Shown piece after piece: positions 52,782-61,098 of a stretch of 64,000 nucleotides of DNA. Origin of the DNA: Nocardia shimofusensis NBRC 100134 (GTDB lineage Bacteria > Actinomycetota > Actinomycetes > Mycobacteriales > Mycobacteriaceae); the NCBI RefSeq assembly GCF_001613125.1, contig NZ_BDBT01000008.1, forward strand, positions 1 to 64,000, written 5' to 3'. Under the pieces are notes generated by a model that was not told the DNA's origin, ran no database searches, and was given only the letters and a program-made list of their open reading frames with translations. The first letter of the stretch is position 1. The number at the start of each line of letters is the position of its first letter. The position numbers and the translations under genes were made by a program.

Positions 52782-53930
52782 GTGACGGGCGGGCGAATGG
52801 TGGGGTTGTTCGCCGGGATCGGCGGGCTCGAACTCGGCCTGTCGGCGCACGGCTGGACCTCCGAGCTGCTGTGTGAGATCGAACCCGGCGCGCTGGCCGT
52901 GCTCGCCGCCCACTTCCCCGGCACCGAACTGCACACCGACGTCACCGCCCTGCGCGCCATCCCGGCGGGCACCGAGCTGGTCGCCGCGGGCTTCCCCTGC
53001 CAGGACCTGTCCCAGGCCGGTCGAACCGCGGGCATCACCGGTCAGCGGTCGGGCCTGGTCGACGAGGTGTTCCGGCTGGTGCGCCGCAAGCGCGGCCCGC
53101 GCTGGCTGTTGATCGAGAACGTGCCGTTCATGCTGCAACTCGGGCGCGGCGCGGCCATGCGCCACATCACCACCGCCCTCGACGACCTGGGCTACACCTG
53201 GGCCTACCGCGTGGTGGACGCGCGCGCGTTCGGCCTGCCGCAGCGGCGCAGGCGGGTGCTGATGCTGGCTTCCCGCACCGAGGACCCCCGCCCGGTGTTG
53301 TTCGGCGAAGACGCCGGCGAGGCGATCGTCGGCGACCCGGAAAGCGATCCGTGCGGCTTCTACTGGACCGAAGGAGTGCGCGGGCTGGGCTGGGCGGTCA
53401 ATGCCGTGCCCACCTTGAAGGGCGGGTCGGCGCTGGGCATCGCCAGCCCGCCCGCCGTGCGACTGCCCGCCGGAGAGATCGTCACGCCGGGCATCGTGGA
53501 CGGCGAACGGCTGCAGGGTTTCGACCCCGACTGGACCGCGCCCGCGCTGAACGCCCCCGGCATCCGGCCGGGACACCGCTGGAAGCTGGTCGGCAATGCG
53601 GTCAGCGTGCGGATGGCCGACTGGGTCGGGCAGCGGCTGGCCTGCCCGAGCGATCCCATCCCGCACGACGAGCCGCTGAGCCCGGGTAAACCGTGGCCGA
53701 TCGCGGCATGGGGGCACGGGGGCCGGGCCTATCGGGTGCCCGTGTCGACGTGGCCGGTGCAGGAACCGTACGAGGATCTGAAGAACTTCCTCACCGATTC
53801 GCGGCTGCTCTCGGCCCGCGCGACCGCCGGTTTCCTGCGCCGGGCGAGCATGGGCAGCCTGCGTTTCCCCGAAGGCTTCCTCGACGACGTGTCCGGGCAT
53901 CTCGACCGGATGGGCGGCTGGGCGGCATGA
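52782..53930 (+). CDS. dcm: DNA (cytosine-5-)-methyltransferase
   Basis: Predicted 382 residues. Motif I is GLFAGIGGLELG (8-19), motif IV GFPCQDLSQAG with catalytic C73, motif VI ENVPF, motif VIII QRRRRVLML, and motif X WKLVGNAVSVRMADW. The recognition region between VIII and IX is short. No restriction endonuclease is beside it, so it is an orphan methylase. It overlaps the Vsr gene by four bases (ATGA), as in Dcm-Vsr pairs. The recognition sequence cannot be read by eye. Confidence 0.92.
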   Translation: MTGGRMVGLFAGIGGLELGLSAHGWTSELLCEIEPGALAVLAAHFPGTELHTDVTALRAIPAGTELVAAGFPCQDLSQAGRTAGITGQRSGLVDEVFRLVRRKRGPRWLLIENVPFMLQLGRGAAMRHITTALDDLGYTWAYRVVDARAFGLPQRRRRVLMLASRTEDPRPVLFGEDAGEAIVGDPESDPCGFYWTEGVRGLGWAVNAVPTLKGGSALGIASPPAVRLPAGEIVTPGIVDGERLQGFDPDWTAPALNAPGIRPGHRWKLVGNAVSVRMADWVGQRLACPSDPIPHDEPLSPGKPWPIAAWGHGGRAYRVPVSTWPVQEPYEDLKNFLTDSRLLSARATAGFLRRASMGSLRFPEGFLDDVSGHLDRMGGWAA

Positions 53931-54418
53931 CCGGCCCGCGCCCGCTCACCGACGCCGCGACCAGCGCGCGCATGTCGCGCCAGCGGCGCGCCGGGACCGA
54001 GCCGGAACTGGCGCTGCGCCGCGAACTGCACCGGCGCGGTCTGCGCTACTTCGTCGACCGCGCCCCGATCCGCGGGCAACGCCGCCGCGCCGACGTGGTC
54101 TTCCCGCGCCGCAAGGTCGCCGTCTACGTGGACGGCTGCTTCTGGCATCGCTGCCCGCAGCACGCCACCGATCCGAAGAACAACGCGCAGTGGTGGGCCG
54201 AGAAGCTGGCGGGCAATGTGGCCCGCGATCGCGCGACCGACGAAACCCTGCGCGCGGCGGGCTGGCAGGTGGTACGCATCTGGGAACACGAGGACGCCGC
54301 CACGGCCGCCGACAGGGTGCAGTCCGCGCTGGAGGTTCTCAGCGCCGCGAACGCACCCGCACCAACGCCCGCGGCGCGCTCTGCGCCAGGTAACCGGACG
54401 CGGCCACAGCCGCGATGA
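53927..54418 (+). CDS. vsr: Very short patch repair endonuclease
   Basis: Predicted 163 residues. It nicks T:G mismatches that arise by deamination of 5-methylcytosine. The active-site aspartate is expected at D56 (RADVVF), and CFWHRCPQH (C71, W73, H74, C76, H79) supplies the zinc site and the catalytic histidine. It is coupled to dcm. The C-terminal 25 residues are Pro/Ala/Arg-rich and overlap an antisense small gene. Confidence 0.92.
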   Translation: MTGPRPLTDAATSARMSRQRRAGTEPELALRRELHRRGLRYFVDRAPIRGQRRRADVVFPRRKVAVYVDGCFWHRCPQHATDPKNNAQWWAEKLAGNVARDRATDETLRAAGWQVVRIWEHEDAATAADRVQSALEVLSAANAPAPTPAARSAPGNRTRPQPR

Positions 54419-54455
54419 CGACGAAGCCCGTCAGGGCCGACAGAAATTCGAACAT
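54339..54455 (-). CDS. 38-residue single-pass membrane peptide, antisense to the end of vsr
   Basis: An ATG at 54455 preceded by GAGGAGG at ideal spacing opens a 38-codon frame: MFEFLSALTGFVVIAAVAASGYLA is a single transmembrane helix and the tail is Arg-rich (VRVRSRR), so the tail would face the cytoplasm. Its last 80 bases overlap vsr on the other strand. The strong ribosome binding site and membrane pattern support a real small gene. Function is unknown. Confidence 0.65.
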   Translation of the reverse strand: MFEFLSALTGFVVIAAVAASGYLAQSAPRALVRVRSRR

Positions 54456-54637
54456 CGAAAGTCCTCCTCGATAGGTTCACCGACCAGCCTGGCCGATGAA
54501 CCTGACAGGAGGCTGTGCGCACCGTGCCGATGTTCTCGGAATCACATGTTCTCGCGGCCTCGGGAAACGACGCATCGAAAAATGACGCCTCGAGAAATGG
54601 CTTGGCATTCGGGACGGCGCCACGGAAGCTGTCCGGC

Positions 54638-55027
54638 ATGACGCGCACCAATATTTCGTCGGAATCGGAATTCGAAGCCCTGGTCGGCTATTCGCGAGCC
54701 GTGCGGATCGGGAATGTGATCGCCGTGAGCGGCACCACCGCCGCTGCCCCGGGCGGCACCGCCGTCGGAGGCGAGGACATGGGCGCGCAGGCACGGGAAG
54801 CGCTGCGCCGCATAGCCCTCGCGCTGGAACAAGCGGGCGCGAGCCTGTCCGACGTGATCCGCACCCGGATCTTCGTCACCGACATCTCCCGCTACGCCGA
54901 GGTCGCCGCCGCGCACGCCGAGGTGTTCGGCACGATCCGCCCGGCCGCCTCGATGTACGAGGTGCGCGCTCTGATCACCCCGGCCCTGCTCGTGGAGATC
55001 GAGGCCGACGCCGTCGTGACCGCCTGA
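54638..55027 (+). CDS. RidA/YjgF family enamine/imine deaminase-like protein
   Basis: Predicted 129 residues. Family segments are AVRIGNVIAVSGTTA, QAREALRRIALALEQAGASLSDVIRTRIFVTDI and ADHAEVFGTIRPAASMYEVRALI-like ending. The usual PARS arginine site reads IRPAAS, as in the more divergent YjgH/YoaB-type members. RidA hydrolyses 2-aminoacrylate; whether this one does is not certain. ATG 54638 is favoured since the region before it is low-complexity repeat (AAAAATGACGCC). Confidence 0.88.
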   Translation: MTRTNISSESEFEALVGYSRAVRIGNVIAVSGTTAAAPGGTAVGGEDMGAQAREALRRIALALEQAGASLSDVIRTRIFVTDISRYAEVAAAHAEVFGTIRPAASMYEVRALITPALLVEIEADAVVTA

Positions 55028-55054
55028 ATCCGCTTGCCCGATAGGCTCACAGAG

Positions 55055-55783
55055 GTGACCAGCGACGCACCGGACCTCACCCCGCACGCCCTGCTAGACC
55101 AGGTTTCGACAGGCACCACCCGCGTACTCGAGACCGTGCGCAAGCTCACCGACGACGACCTGCGCGCCCCGTCCCTGCTGCCCGGCTGGACCAGGGGCCA
55201 CGTGGTCGCTCACCTGGCGCGCAATGCCGACAGCCTGGTCAACCTGCTGATCTGGGCCCGCACCGGCGTCGAGATCGCCCAGTACCCCAGCGCGTACCTG
55301 CGCGATGCCGACATCGAGGCAGGTGCGCCGCGCCCCGCCGAACAGCTACTGCTCGATCTGCGCGCGGCAGTCGACCGCTTCTCCGCGCTCGCCACCACAG
55401 CCCCCGCGGAAAGCTGGTCCGCGACCGTGCGCACCCGTCAGGGCAAGCCCACCCACGCCTCGGCGATCGCCCGGATGCGCCTGCTCGAAGTCGAGATCCA
55501 CCACGTCGACCTGGCCGCGTCCTACACCCCCGCCGACTGGCCGTCGGTCTTCGTCGCCGACGAACTCCCCCGCGTCGCCGTCGACATCGCCACCGGACTG
55601 CCCTCGGGCGCACCGGCATTCGCTCTGGAATCCACCGACAGCGACTTCCGGGCGACCCTCGGCGAGGGCGAGCCGGAACACACCGTCACCGGACCGTCCG
55701 CCCAGCTCCTCGCCTGGCTGATCGGCCGTTCCTCCGGAAACGAGCTCGCAGGCCCGTTGCCGGGCCTTCCCGCCTGGCGCTGA
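55055..55783 (+). CDS. Maleylpyruvate isomerase family mycothiol-dependent protein
   Basis: Predicted 242 residues with the MDMPI fold: LLPGWTRGHVVAHLARNADSL carries the first metal histidine, VEIHHVDLAASYTPADW the others. A C-terminal SCP2-like domain ends with LLAWLIGRSSGNEL. It lies beside hisC2/pat, as does Rv3773c in M. tuberculosis (from memory). The GTG at 55055 is chosen; no better start with a ribosome binding site was seen. Confidence 0.88.
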   Translation: MTSDAPDLTPHALLDQVSTGTTRVLETVRKLTDDDLRAPSLLPGWTRGHVVAHLARNADSLVNLLIWARTGVEIAQYPSAYLRDADIEAGAPRPAEQLLLDLRAAVDRFSALATTAPAESWSATVRTRQGKPTHASAIARMRLLEVEIHHVDLAASYTPADWPSVFVADELPRVAVDIATGLPSGAPAFALESTDSDFRATLGEGEPEHTVTGPSAQLLAWLIGRSSGNELAGPLPGLPAWR

Positions 55784-55920
55784 TCCGCACTCCGTCGGCC
55801 CTGTCGATGCCTCTCGTGGCAGCGCCTCATCGAGAGCACGACAGGGCGCCGACGACGCATTCGCCTGTGCTCGCCGCCGAGCGACCCCGGTTCTCGACGA
55901 CCTCTCGACCCGGGTTCCGC

Positions 55921-57015
55921 TCAGGTGAAGCGCGCGACCACGCCCGCCTCGGTCGCGAAGCCGATGAACAGCTCGTTCTCGTGCGGATCGCCGATGGTGA
56001 CCCGCACGCCGTCGGTTGCGTAGGGCCGCACCAGCACACCGGCGGCCGCGGCCGCCTCACCGAACTCCGGACTGCGCGCGCCGAGCGGCAGCCAGACGAA
56101 ATTGGTCTCGCTCGGCGGCACCTGATACCCGGCCGCCAGCAGCGCCGTCCGCATCCGCTCGCGCTCGGCGATCACCCCGTCGGTGCGCTCGAGCAACTCG
56201 TGCCGCGCCTCCAGCGAGGCGATCGCCGCCGCCTGCGCCACGCGGTTCACACTGAACGGGATGTGCACCTTCAGCAGCGCGGTGATCACCTCCGGAGCGC
56301 CCACCGCGTAGCCGACGCGCAGCCCGGCCAGCCCGTAGGCCTTCGAGAAGGTGCGCAGCACGACCACATTCGGGCGATGACGACCGATCTCGACGCCGTC
56401 GGGGTGACTCTGCGGGGTGAGCCGCATGTACTCGTAGTAGGCCTCGTCCAGCACCACCAGCACCCCGGCCGGCACGGCGTCGAGGAACCGCTCGAGCTCG
56501 GCGCGGCCGACAGCGGTGCCGGTCGGGTTGTTCGGGTTGCAGACGAAGATCAGCCGCGTCCGCTCGGTCACCGCCGCCGCCATCGCGTCCAGATCGTGGA
56601 TGTAGGCGGGATCGTGCCCGTGGGCGCCGGTCAGCGGAACCTGTACGGCCGTCGCATTGCCCACCTGTGTGACGATCGGATACGCCTCGAACGAGCGCCA
56701 CGCGAACAGCACCTCGTCCTGCGGCGACGAGCAGGTGATCTGCACCAGTTCCTGGCACAGCGCCACGCTGCCGCAGCCGATCGCCACGTTCGCCACATCG
56801 ACGCCGAGGAACTCCGCCAGCGCCGCGCGCAGTTCGCTGGACTGGTTGTCCGGGTAGCGGTGCGAGAGTTCCGCCGCCGCCACGATCGCCTTCGCCGCCG
56901 CGGGCAGCGGCGGCAGCGTCGTCTCGTTGCTCGCCAGCTTCACCGCGCCCGGGTTGCTGCGCCCGGGGGTGTAGGCGGGGATCGAGGCGAGGTCGGGACG
57001 GATATGGGCGCTCAC
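55921..57015 (-). CDS. pat: Histidinol-phosphate / aromatic amino acid aminotransferase
   Basis: Predicted 364 residues of the HisC family. Motifs are NETTLPPLP, RYPDNQSSELRAALAEFLGV, FVCNPNNPTGTAVGR and FSKAYGLAGLRVGYAVG with the PLP lysine. This form matches the actinobacterial hisC2/Pat paralogue, used for aromatic amino acids, rather than the his-operon copy. The tyrA gene 4 kb away fits with aromatic synthesis. GTG 57015 begins SAHIRPDLASIPAYTPG, the usual start. Confidence 0.88.
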   Translation of the reverse strand: MSAHIRPDLASIPAYTPGRSNPGAVKLASNETTLPPLPAAAKAIVAAAELSHRYPDNQSSELRAALAEFLGVDVANVAIGCGSVALCQELVQITCSSPQDEVLFAWRSFEAYPIVTQVGNATAVQVPLTGAHGHDPAYIHDLDAMAAAVTERTRLIFVCNPNNPTGTAVGRAELERFLDAVPAGVLVVLDEAYYEYMRLTPQSHPDGVEIGRHRPNVVVLRTFSKAYGLAGLRVGYAVGAPEVITALLKVHIPFSVNRVAQAAAIASLEARHELLERTDGVIAERERMRTALLAAGYQVPPSETNFVWLPLGARSPEFGEAAAAAGVLVRPYATDGVRVTIGDPHENELFIGFATEAGVVARFT

Positions 57016-57184
57016 AACCCTCAGCCTAGCCAGCCCGCCGATCGCTGTTTCGGCCCGGTGGAACAGCCCGGTACACGCGGAAAGCAACAGCTCGGTTCCC
57101 CGGCCGATACCGGAAAAGTTGCGGTCGAACACCGCTCGAAAGCAATTTCTCGCCAATGTCCGTCAACCGCCCTACCCTGGATTC

Positions 57185-57916
57185 ATGTCGGGCATGTTCA
57201 GCGACGTCGCTCAGCTCCGTGGCGACGCGGACGGTGAAGAGCGCTCCGGCGCGCAGACTCGGGTTCCCGTGACGGTGGTCGAACCGGAGGGTCATTCCCG
57301 GGGCGGCATCGTGCTGCTGCACGAGTCCAGAGAGTTCACCGGCGCGTTGCTGGAGTTCATGCGGTCGCTGTCGAGTGAGGGCTGGACCGTCGTGGCCCCG
57401 GACCTGTTCCACCGCACGGACACCACCACCGGCGAAGAGGTGTTCGGCCAGGATCTCTTCGACGACTTCGACGCCAGCTTCGACTGGCTGACCGCGCGCG
57501 GCGTCTTCCCCGACTGCATCGGCGTCCTCGGCTTCGACCACGCAGGCACCGCCGCGTTCCTGGTCGCGACCAACCGTCCCGTCGGCGCCGCCGTCACCGT
57601 CTCGGCCGCGGGCATCGCCGAACCCCTCACCGACGAAGCCGCCGCCCTCATCCAGGCGGCCCCCGACCTCCAGGCGCCCTGGCTCGGCCTCTACGGCGCC
57701 GACGACCCGGAAACCCCGCCCGACGACATCGAGAAGCTGCGCGACGCCGCCGCCCGCGCCGCCGTCGCCAGCCTCGTCATCACCTACCCCGGCCTCCGGC
57801 ACCGCGCCGACTCCAGCGAGGCCACCGCACCCGACCCCGACGCCGAGGACGACGACTCCTTCGCCACCGATTCACAGACCAGGATCTTCGACTGGTTCGA
57901 CAGCAATTTACGCTGA
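57185..57916 (+). CDS. Dienelactone hydrolase family protein with altered nucleophile
   Basis: Predicted 243 residues with the alpha/beta hydrolase fold: GGIVLLHESREFTGALLEFMRSLSSEGWTVVAPDLFHR is the usual beginning. The nucleophile elbow, where dienelactone hydrolase has Gly-x-Cys-x-Gly, reads GFDHAG, so an aspartate (D118) takes the cysteine position. The acid and histidine regions (GADDP, RHRADSS) are present. It may use aspartate or be non-catalytic. The sequence after residue 215 is Asp/Ser-rich. Confidence 0.8.
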   Translation: MSGMFSDVAQLRGDADGEERSGAQTRVPVTVVEPEGHSRGGIVLLHESREFTGALLEFMRSLSSEGWTVVAPDLFHRTDTTTGEEVFGQDLFDDFDASFDWLTARGVFPDCIGVLGFDHAGTAAFLVATNRPVGAAVTVSAAGIAEPLTDEAAALIQAAPDLQAPWLGLYGADDPETPPDDIEKLRDAAARAAVASLVITYPGLRHRADSSEATAPDPDAEDDDSFATDSQTRIFDWFDSNLR

Positions 57917-57928
57917 CTACCAGGCGTT

Positions 57929-57958
57929 TTGTTAACCGGCGACCAGGTGCTGTAACCT
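57929..57958 (+). promoter_or_regulatory. Promoter of the tRNA-Ser(GCT)/tRNA-Arg(ACG) cluster
   Basis: TTGTTA at 57929-57934 and TAACCT at 57953-57958 with 18-base spacing, about 50 bases before the first tRNA. Confidence 0.5.
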
Positions 57959-58007
57959 TCTTGCTCGGCGGCCCGAAAGGGTCGGCGCCCTCGAAGAGGG
58001 GCTACCA

Positions 58008-58097
58008 GGAGGCGTGCCAGAGCGGCCGAATGGGACTCACTGCTAATGAGTTGTCCCTTCACGGGGACCGGAGGTTCAAATCCTCTCGCCTCCGCCA
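58008..58097 (+). tRNA. tRNA-Ser (anticodon GCT)
   Basis: Type II tRNA with acceptor GGAGGCG/CGCCTCC, discriminator G, and encoded CCA at 58095-58097. The anticodon loop CTGCTAA gives GCT at 58042-58044. A long variable arm is present. Confidence 0.95.
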
Positions 58098-58131
58098 AGC
58101 CCGGTTCGCCGGGTGACAACTGAATACCCAT

Positions 58132-58204
58132 GCGCCCGTAGCTCAACGGATAGAGCATCTGACTACGGATCAGAAGGTTAGGGGTTCGAATCCCTTCGGG
58201 CGCA
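58132..58204 (+). tRNA. tRNA-Arg (anticodon ACG)
   Basis: Acceptor GCGCCCG pairs with CGGGCGC, discriminator A at 58204, CCA not encoded. The anticodon loop CTACGGA contains ACG, so A34 would be the substrate of the TadA encoded at 50 kb. Confidence 0.95.
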
Positions 58205-58269
58205 CAGAGAACATCCCCTTCACCATCCGGTGGAGGGGATGTTTCGTTCGGTGCGTTAAGGAGTGCAGC

Positions 58270-59154
58270 ATGAGACGGACAGACCGGCCGAGTGTTCGGC
58301 AGTCCCGACGGCCACGGGCGGAGTTCGTCCCGACCGGCTATGGGCCGGTGCATCTGCGGCGCAGCGGCAACCCGGACGCACGCCCATTGCTGTTGGTCCA
58401 CGGGTTCGCCGGCTCGCTGCACTGGTACGACCTGCTCGCCGAGATTCTGGCCGATCACTATCACCTCGTGTGCGTGGACTTGCGCGGTCACGGTCACACC
58501 GGGGGAGACACCCATCTCGACAGCCCTGATCAGGGCCGGATGCTTGCCGAGGCGCTCGACTTCCTGGAACTGACGGAGGTGACCGCCGTGGGGCATTCCT
58601 TCGGCGCCGACGTGGTGCTGGCCGCGGCGGCGAGCAGCGCGCGGATCACCGGCCTCGTGGTGATCGACCAGGCTCCCGACCTGGACGGCGCGCGCTATCC
58701 GTTCGGCAGCCAGCTCCTCGCGCACCGCCTGCTCGGACCGATCCTGCATCGGCTGGCGATCGCGCCGTTCATCGAGCTCGGTCTGCGCTATGGCGTGGGG
58801 CCCGGTTTCGACATCGAGACGGGCTTCCCCGAACGCGGCCAGGCCGTGCGGGACCACCGGGCGATGAGCCCGGTCATGGCGCGCACGGTGCTGGTCGAGC
58901 GCCGCGCCAGGCTGGCCGCCCGGCCACTCGATCAGCAGATCCGGGAGCTCGCCCTACCGACGCTGGTGATCCACGGCCGCAACGACCGGTTCTACGACTG
59001 GGAGACCACCAGCGCGCGGTACCGGCGAGCCGGTGCGCACGTCGAGATCATCGAGGACGCCGGGCATTCCCCCACTATCGAGCAGCCCGCACAGGTCGCG
59101 CGATCCATCCACAGCTTCATGCAAGGCGCACCGGCCTCCGAACCTCCGAGGTGA
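58270..59154 (+). CDS. Alpha/beta hydrolase
   Basis: Predicted 294 residues. The oxyanion region LLLVHGFAGSLHWYD, the nucleophile elbow GHSFGADVV with serine, the acid in HGRNDRFYDW and the histidine in EDAGHSPTIEQP are all present, so it should be catalytic. The family includes epoxide hydrolases, esterases and haloperoxidases; the substrate is open. The N-terminus has a basic stretch (MRRTDRPSVRQSRRPR). It lies between the tRNA clusters. Confidence 0.88.
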   Translation: MRRTDRPSVRQSRRPRAEFVPTGYGPVHLRRSGNPDARPLLLVHGFAGSLHWYDLLAEILADHYHLVCVDLRGHGHTGGDTHLDSPDQGRMLAEALDFLELTEVTAVGHSFGADVVLAAAASSARITGLVVIDQAPDLDGARYPFGSQLLAHRLLGPILHRLAIAPFIELGLRYGVGPGFDIETGFPERGQAVRDHRAMSPVMARTVLVERRARLAARPLDQQIRELALPTLVIHGRNDRFYDWETTSARYRRAGAHVEIIEDAGHSPTIEQPAQVARSIHSFMQGAPASEPPR

Positions 59155-59180
59155 CGCTCGGTGGAGGCCGAGGCGAAAAC

Positions 59181-59268
59181 TGGCGGAGACGGAGGGATTT
59201 GAACCCCCGGTCGCTCTCGCGACGCTCGCTTTCAAGGCGAGTGCATTCGGCCGCTCTGCCACGTCTCC
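59181..59268 (-). tRNA. tRNA-Ser (anticodon TGA)
   Basis: Type II tRNA on the minus strand with acceptor GGAGACG/CGTCTCC, discriminator G, and encoded CCA. The anticodon loop is CTTGAAA with TGA. The variable arm is long and GC-rich. Confidence 0.95.
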
Positions 59269-59288
59269 AGTGCAGCGATCTTAACGTG

Positions 59289-59777
59289 TCAGGCGGACGG
59301 GGCGGCGGTGGCGCCGTCGACCCGGGTGAACACCTGGTGGATGGTGTCGAGTTCGCCGGGGTCGAGAAGGTCGACGAAATGGCGGCGGACGGCTTCGACA
59401 TGGCCGGGGGCGGCGGTGCGGAGGGTGCGCAGGCCGGTGTCGGTGAGCTGGGCGAGGACGCCGCGGCCGTCGCGCGGGCAGGAGGAGCGGCGGACCAGGC
59501 CGCGGGATTCCATGCCGCGGATCTGGTGGGTGAGGCGGCTGCGGGAGGACAGGACGCCGTCGGCGAGTTCGCTCATGCGCAGGGCGTGGCCGGGGGCTTC
59601 GGAGAGCAGGACGAGGATGCGGTACTCGCCGAAGGTGAGGTCGCAGTCGCGCAGGAGCTGGCGGTTGAGGGTGGCCATGAGGCGTTGATGACCGTCCATG
59701 TAGGCCCGCCAGGCGCGCTGTTCATCCGCGGACAGCCAACGAGGTTCAGCGGCGGCGGGTTTCGATGGTTCGAGCAC
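59289..59777 (-). CDS. MarR family transcriptional regulator
   Basis: Predicted 162 residues. The winged helix shows LTFGEYRILVLLSEAPGHALRMSELADGVLSSRSRLTHQIRGMESRGLVRRSSCPRDGRGVLAQLTDTG. It starts at GTG 59777. It is 47 bases downstream of the hydroxy-acid oxidase gene on the same strand, but its target is not evident. MarR proteins often respond to phenolic compounds. Confidence 0.9.
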   Translation of the reverse strand: MLEPSKPAAAEPRWLSADEQRAWRAYMDGHQRLMATLNRQLLRDCDLTFGEYRILVLLSEAPGHALRMSELADGVLSSRSRLTHQIRGMESRGLVRRSSCPRDGRGVLAQLTDTGLRTLRTAAPGHVEAVRRHFVDLLDPGELDTIHQVFTRVDGATAAPSA

Positions 59778-59824
59778 CGCGAGATTCTAAAACGGGCATA
59801 AGTCGCACTATGCGGACAGGCCGG

Positions 59825-61000
59825 TCAGTACGGCGTGGTGAGCACGGAGCGGTCGAGGGCGGCGGCGCTGGACCGGCCGGACAGGCCGAGAGCGGAATCG
59901 AAGTCGGCGAGCAGCAGACGCAGGGCGTGACGGGCGCCGTCGCGGCCCGCGAGGGCGAGACCGTAGGCGTAGGGACGGCCGTACAGGACGGCTTTCGCGC
60001 CGAGCGCCAGCGCGATCAGGACATCCGAGCCCGTGCGAACGCCGGAATCGAACAGCACGTCGGCGCGGTCGCCGATGGTGGAGACGATGGCGGGCAGGGC
60101 GTCGAGGGCGGCGACGGAGCCGTCCAGCTGGCGGCCGCCGTGGTTGCTGACGATCACGCCGTCGGCGCCCGCGTCGACCACGGCGCGTGCGTCTTCGGGG
60201 TGCAGGATGCCTTTGACCGCGATGGGCAGATCGGTCCATTCGCGCAGGCGGGTGATGTCGGCGGGGCGCAGGGTGTGGTTGCCGAACAGACCGACCCAGG
60301 TGAGGATGGCGATCCGCATCGCGTCCTCGCTCTCCTCCGGCGGCATGGGGAGTTTGGCGCGGAAAACCGGGTCGGACAGGTAGTTCGCGATGCCCTTGCC
60401 CGCCAGGAACGGCAGATGGGCGAGTTCGAGGTCCTGGGGACGCCAGCCGAGGGAGGGGGTATCGACGGTGACGACGACGGCCTTGGCTCCGGCGCGCTCG
60501 GCGCGCTCGACGAAGGATCGAGCCAGGTCGTCGTCGGCGGGCCAGTAGAGCTGATACCACCATTCGCCCGCGGCGGCGCCGACGTCCTCGATGGTGCTCG
60601 AGGCGGCGGTCGAGAGCACCGAGCCGATGCCCAGTTCCTTGGTGACCTCGGCGACGACCACCTCGCCGCGCTCGTGCACGAGTTCGAGCACGCCGATCGG
60701 GGCGGTCAGCACGGGCGCGGCCAGGCGGGTACCGAGCACTTCGACCGAGAGGTCGCGGGCGCCGGGACCGGTGGTGCCGCGCAGCATGCGGGGCAGAATG
60801 CGGTGCTTGTCGAAGGCGGCGCGGTTGGCGGCGGCGGTGCGGCCGGAGGAGGCGCTGCCCGCCACATAGGCGTATTCGGCGGGGCCGAGGACTTCGCGGG
60901 CGCGCTGCTCGAGACCGTCGGCCGTCATCGGCAGTTCGGGCAGTTCACCGCCCAGTCCGCGCAGGTAGATCTCGTTCTGGAAGTCGATGAAACTGCTCAC
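59825..61000 (-). CDS. FMN-dependent alpha-hydroxy-acid oxidase (lactate 2-monooxygenase-like)
   Basis: Predicted 391 residues. The FMN motif SNHGGRQLDG with the catalytic histidine, the TVDTPSLGWRPQD segment and GVRTGSDVLIALALGAKAVLYGRPYAYGLA are clear. Length and N-terminus (FIDFQNEIYLRGLGGELPELP) match mycobacterial lactate 2-monooxygenase, which converts lactate to acetate and CO2. GTG 61000 is chosen. Confidence 0.9.
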   Translation of the reverse strand: MSSFIDFQNEIYLRGLGGELPELPMTADGLEQRAREVLGPAEYAYVAGSASSGRTAAANRAAFDKHRILPRMLRGTTGPGARDLSVEVLGTRLAAPVLTAPIGVLELVHERGEVVVAEVTKELGIGSVLSTAASSTIEDVGAAAGEWWYQLYWPADDDLARSFVERAERAGAKAVVVTVDTPSLGWRPQDLELAHLPFLAGKGIANYLSDPVFRAKLPMPPEESEDAMRIAILTWVGLFGNHTLRPADITRLREWTDLPIAVKGILHPEDARAVVDAGADGVIVSNHGGRQLDGSVAALDALPAIVSTIGDRADVLFDSGVRTGSDVLIALALGAKAVLYGRPYAYGLALAGRDGARHALRLLLADFDSALGLSGRSSAAALDRSVLTTPY

Positions 61001-61098
61001 GGCTGGAACGCTAGCCCGACAGCGGCGATCGCGCAGCTCACACAGCGAGTTCCGGGTTCGAGGTCGGCGAGCCGGGCGCACAGAGCAGTATGGAGGGC

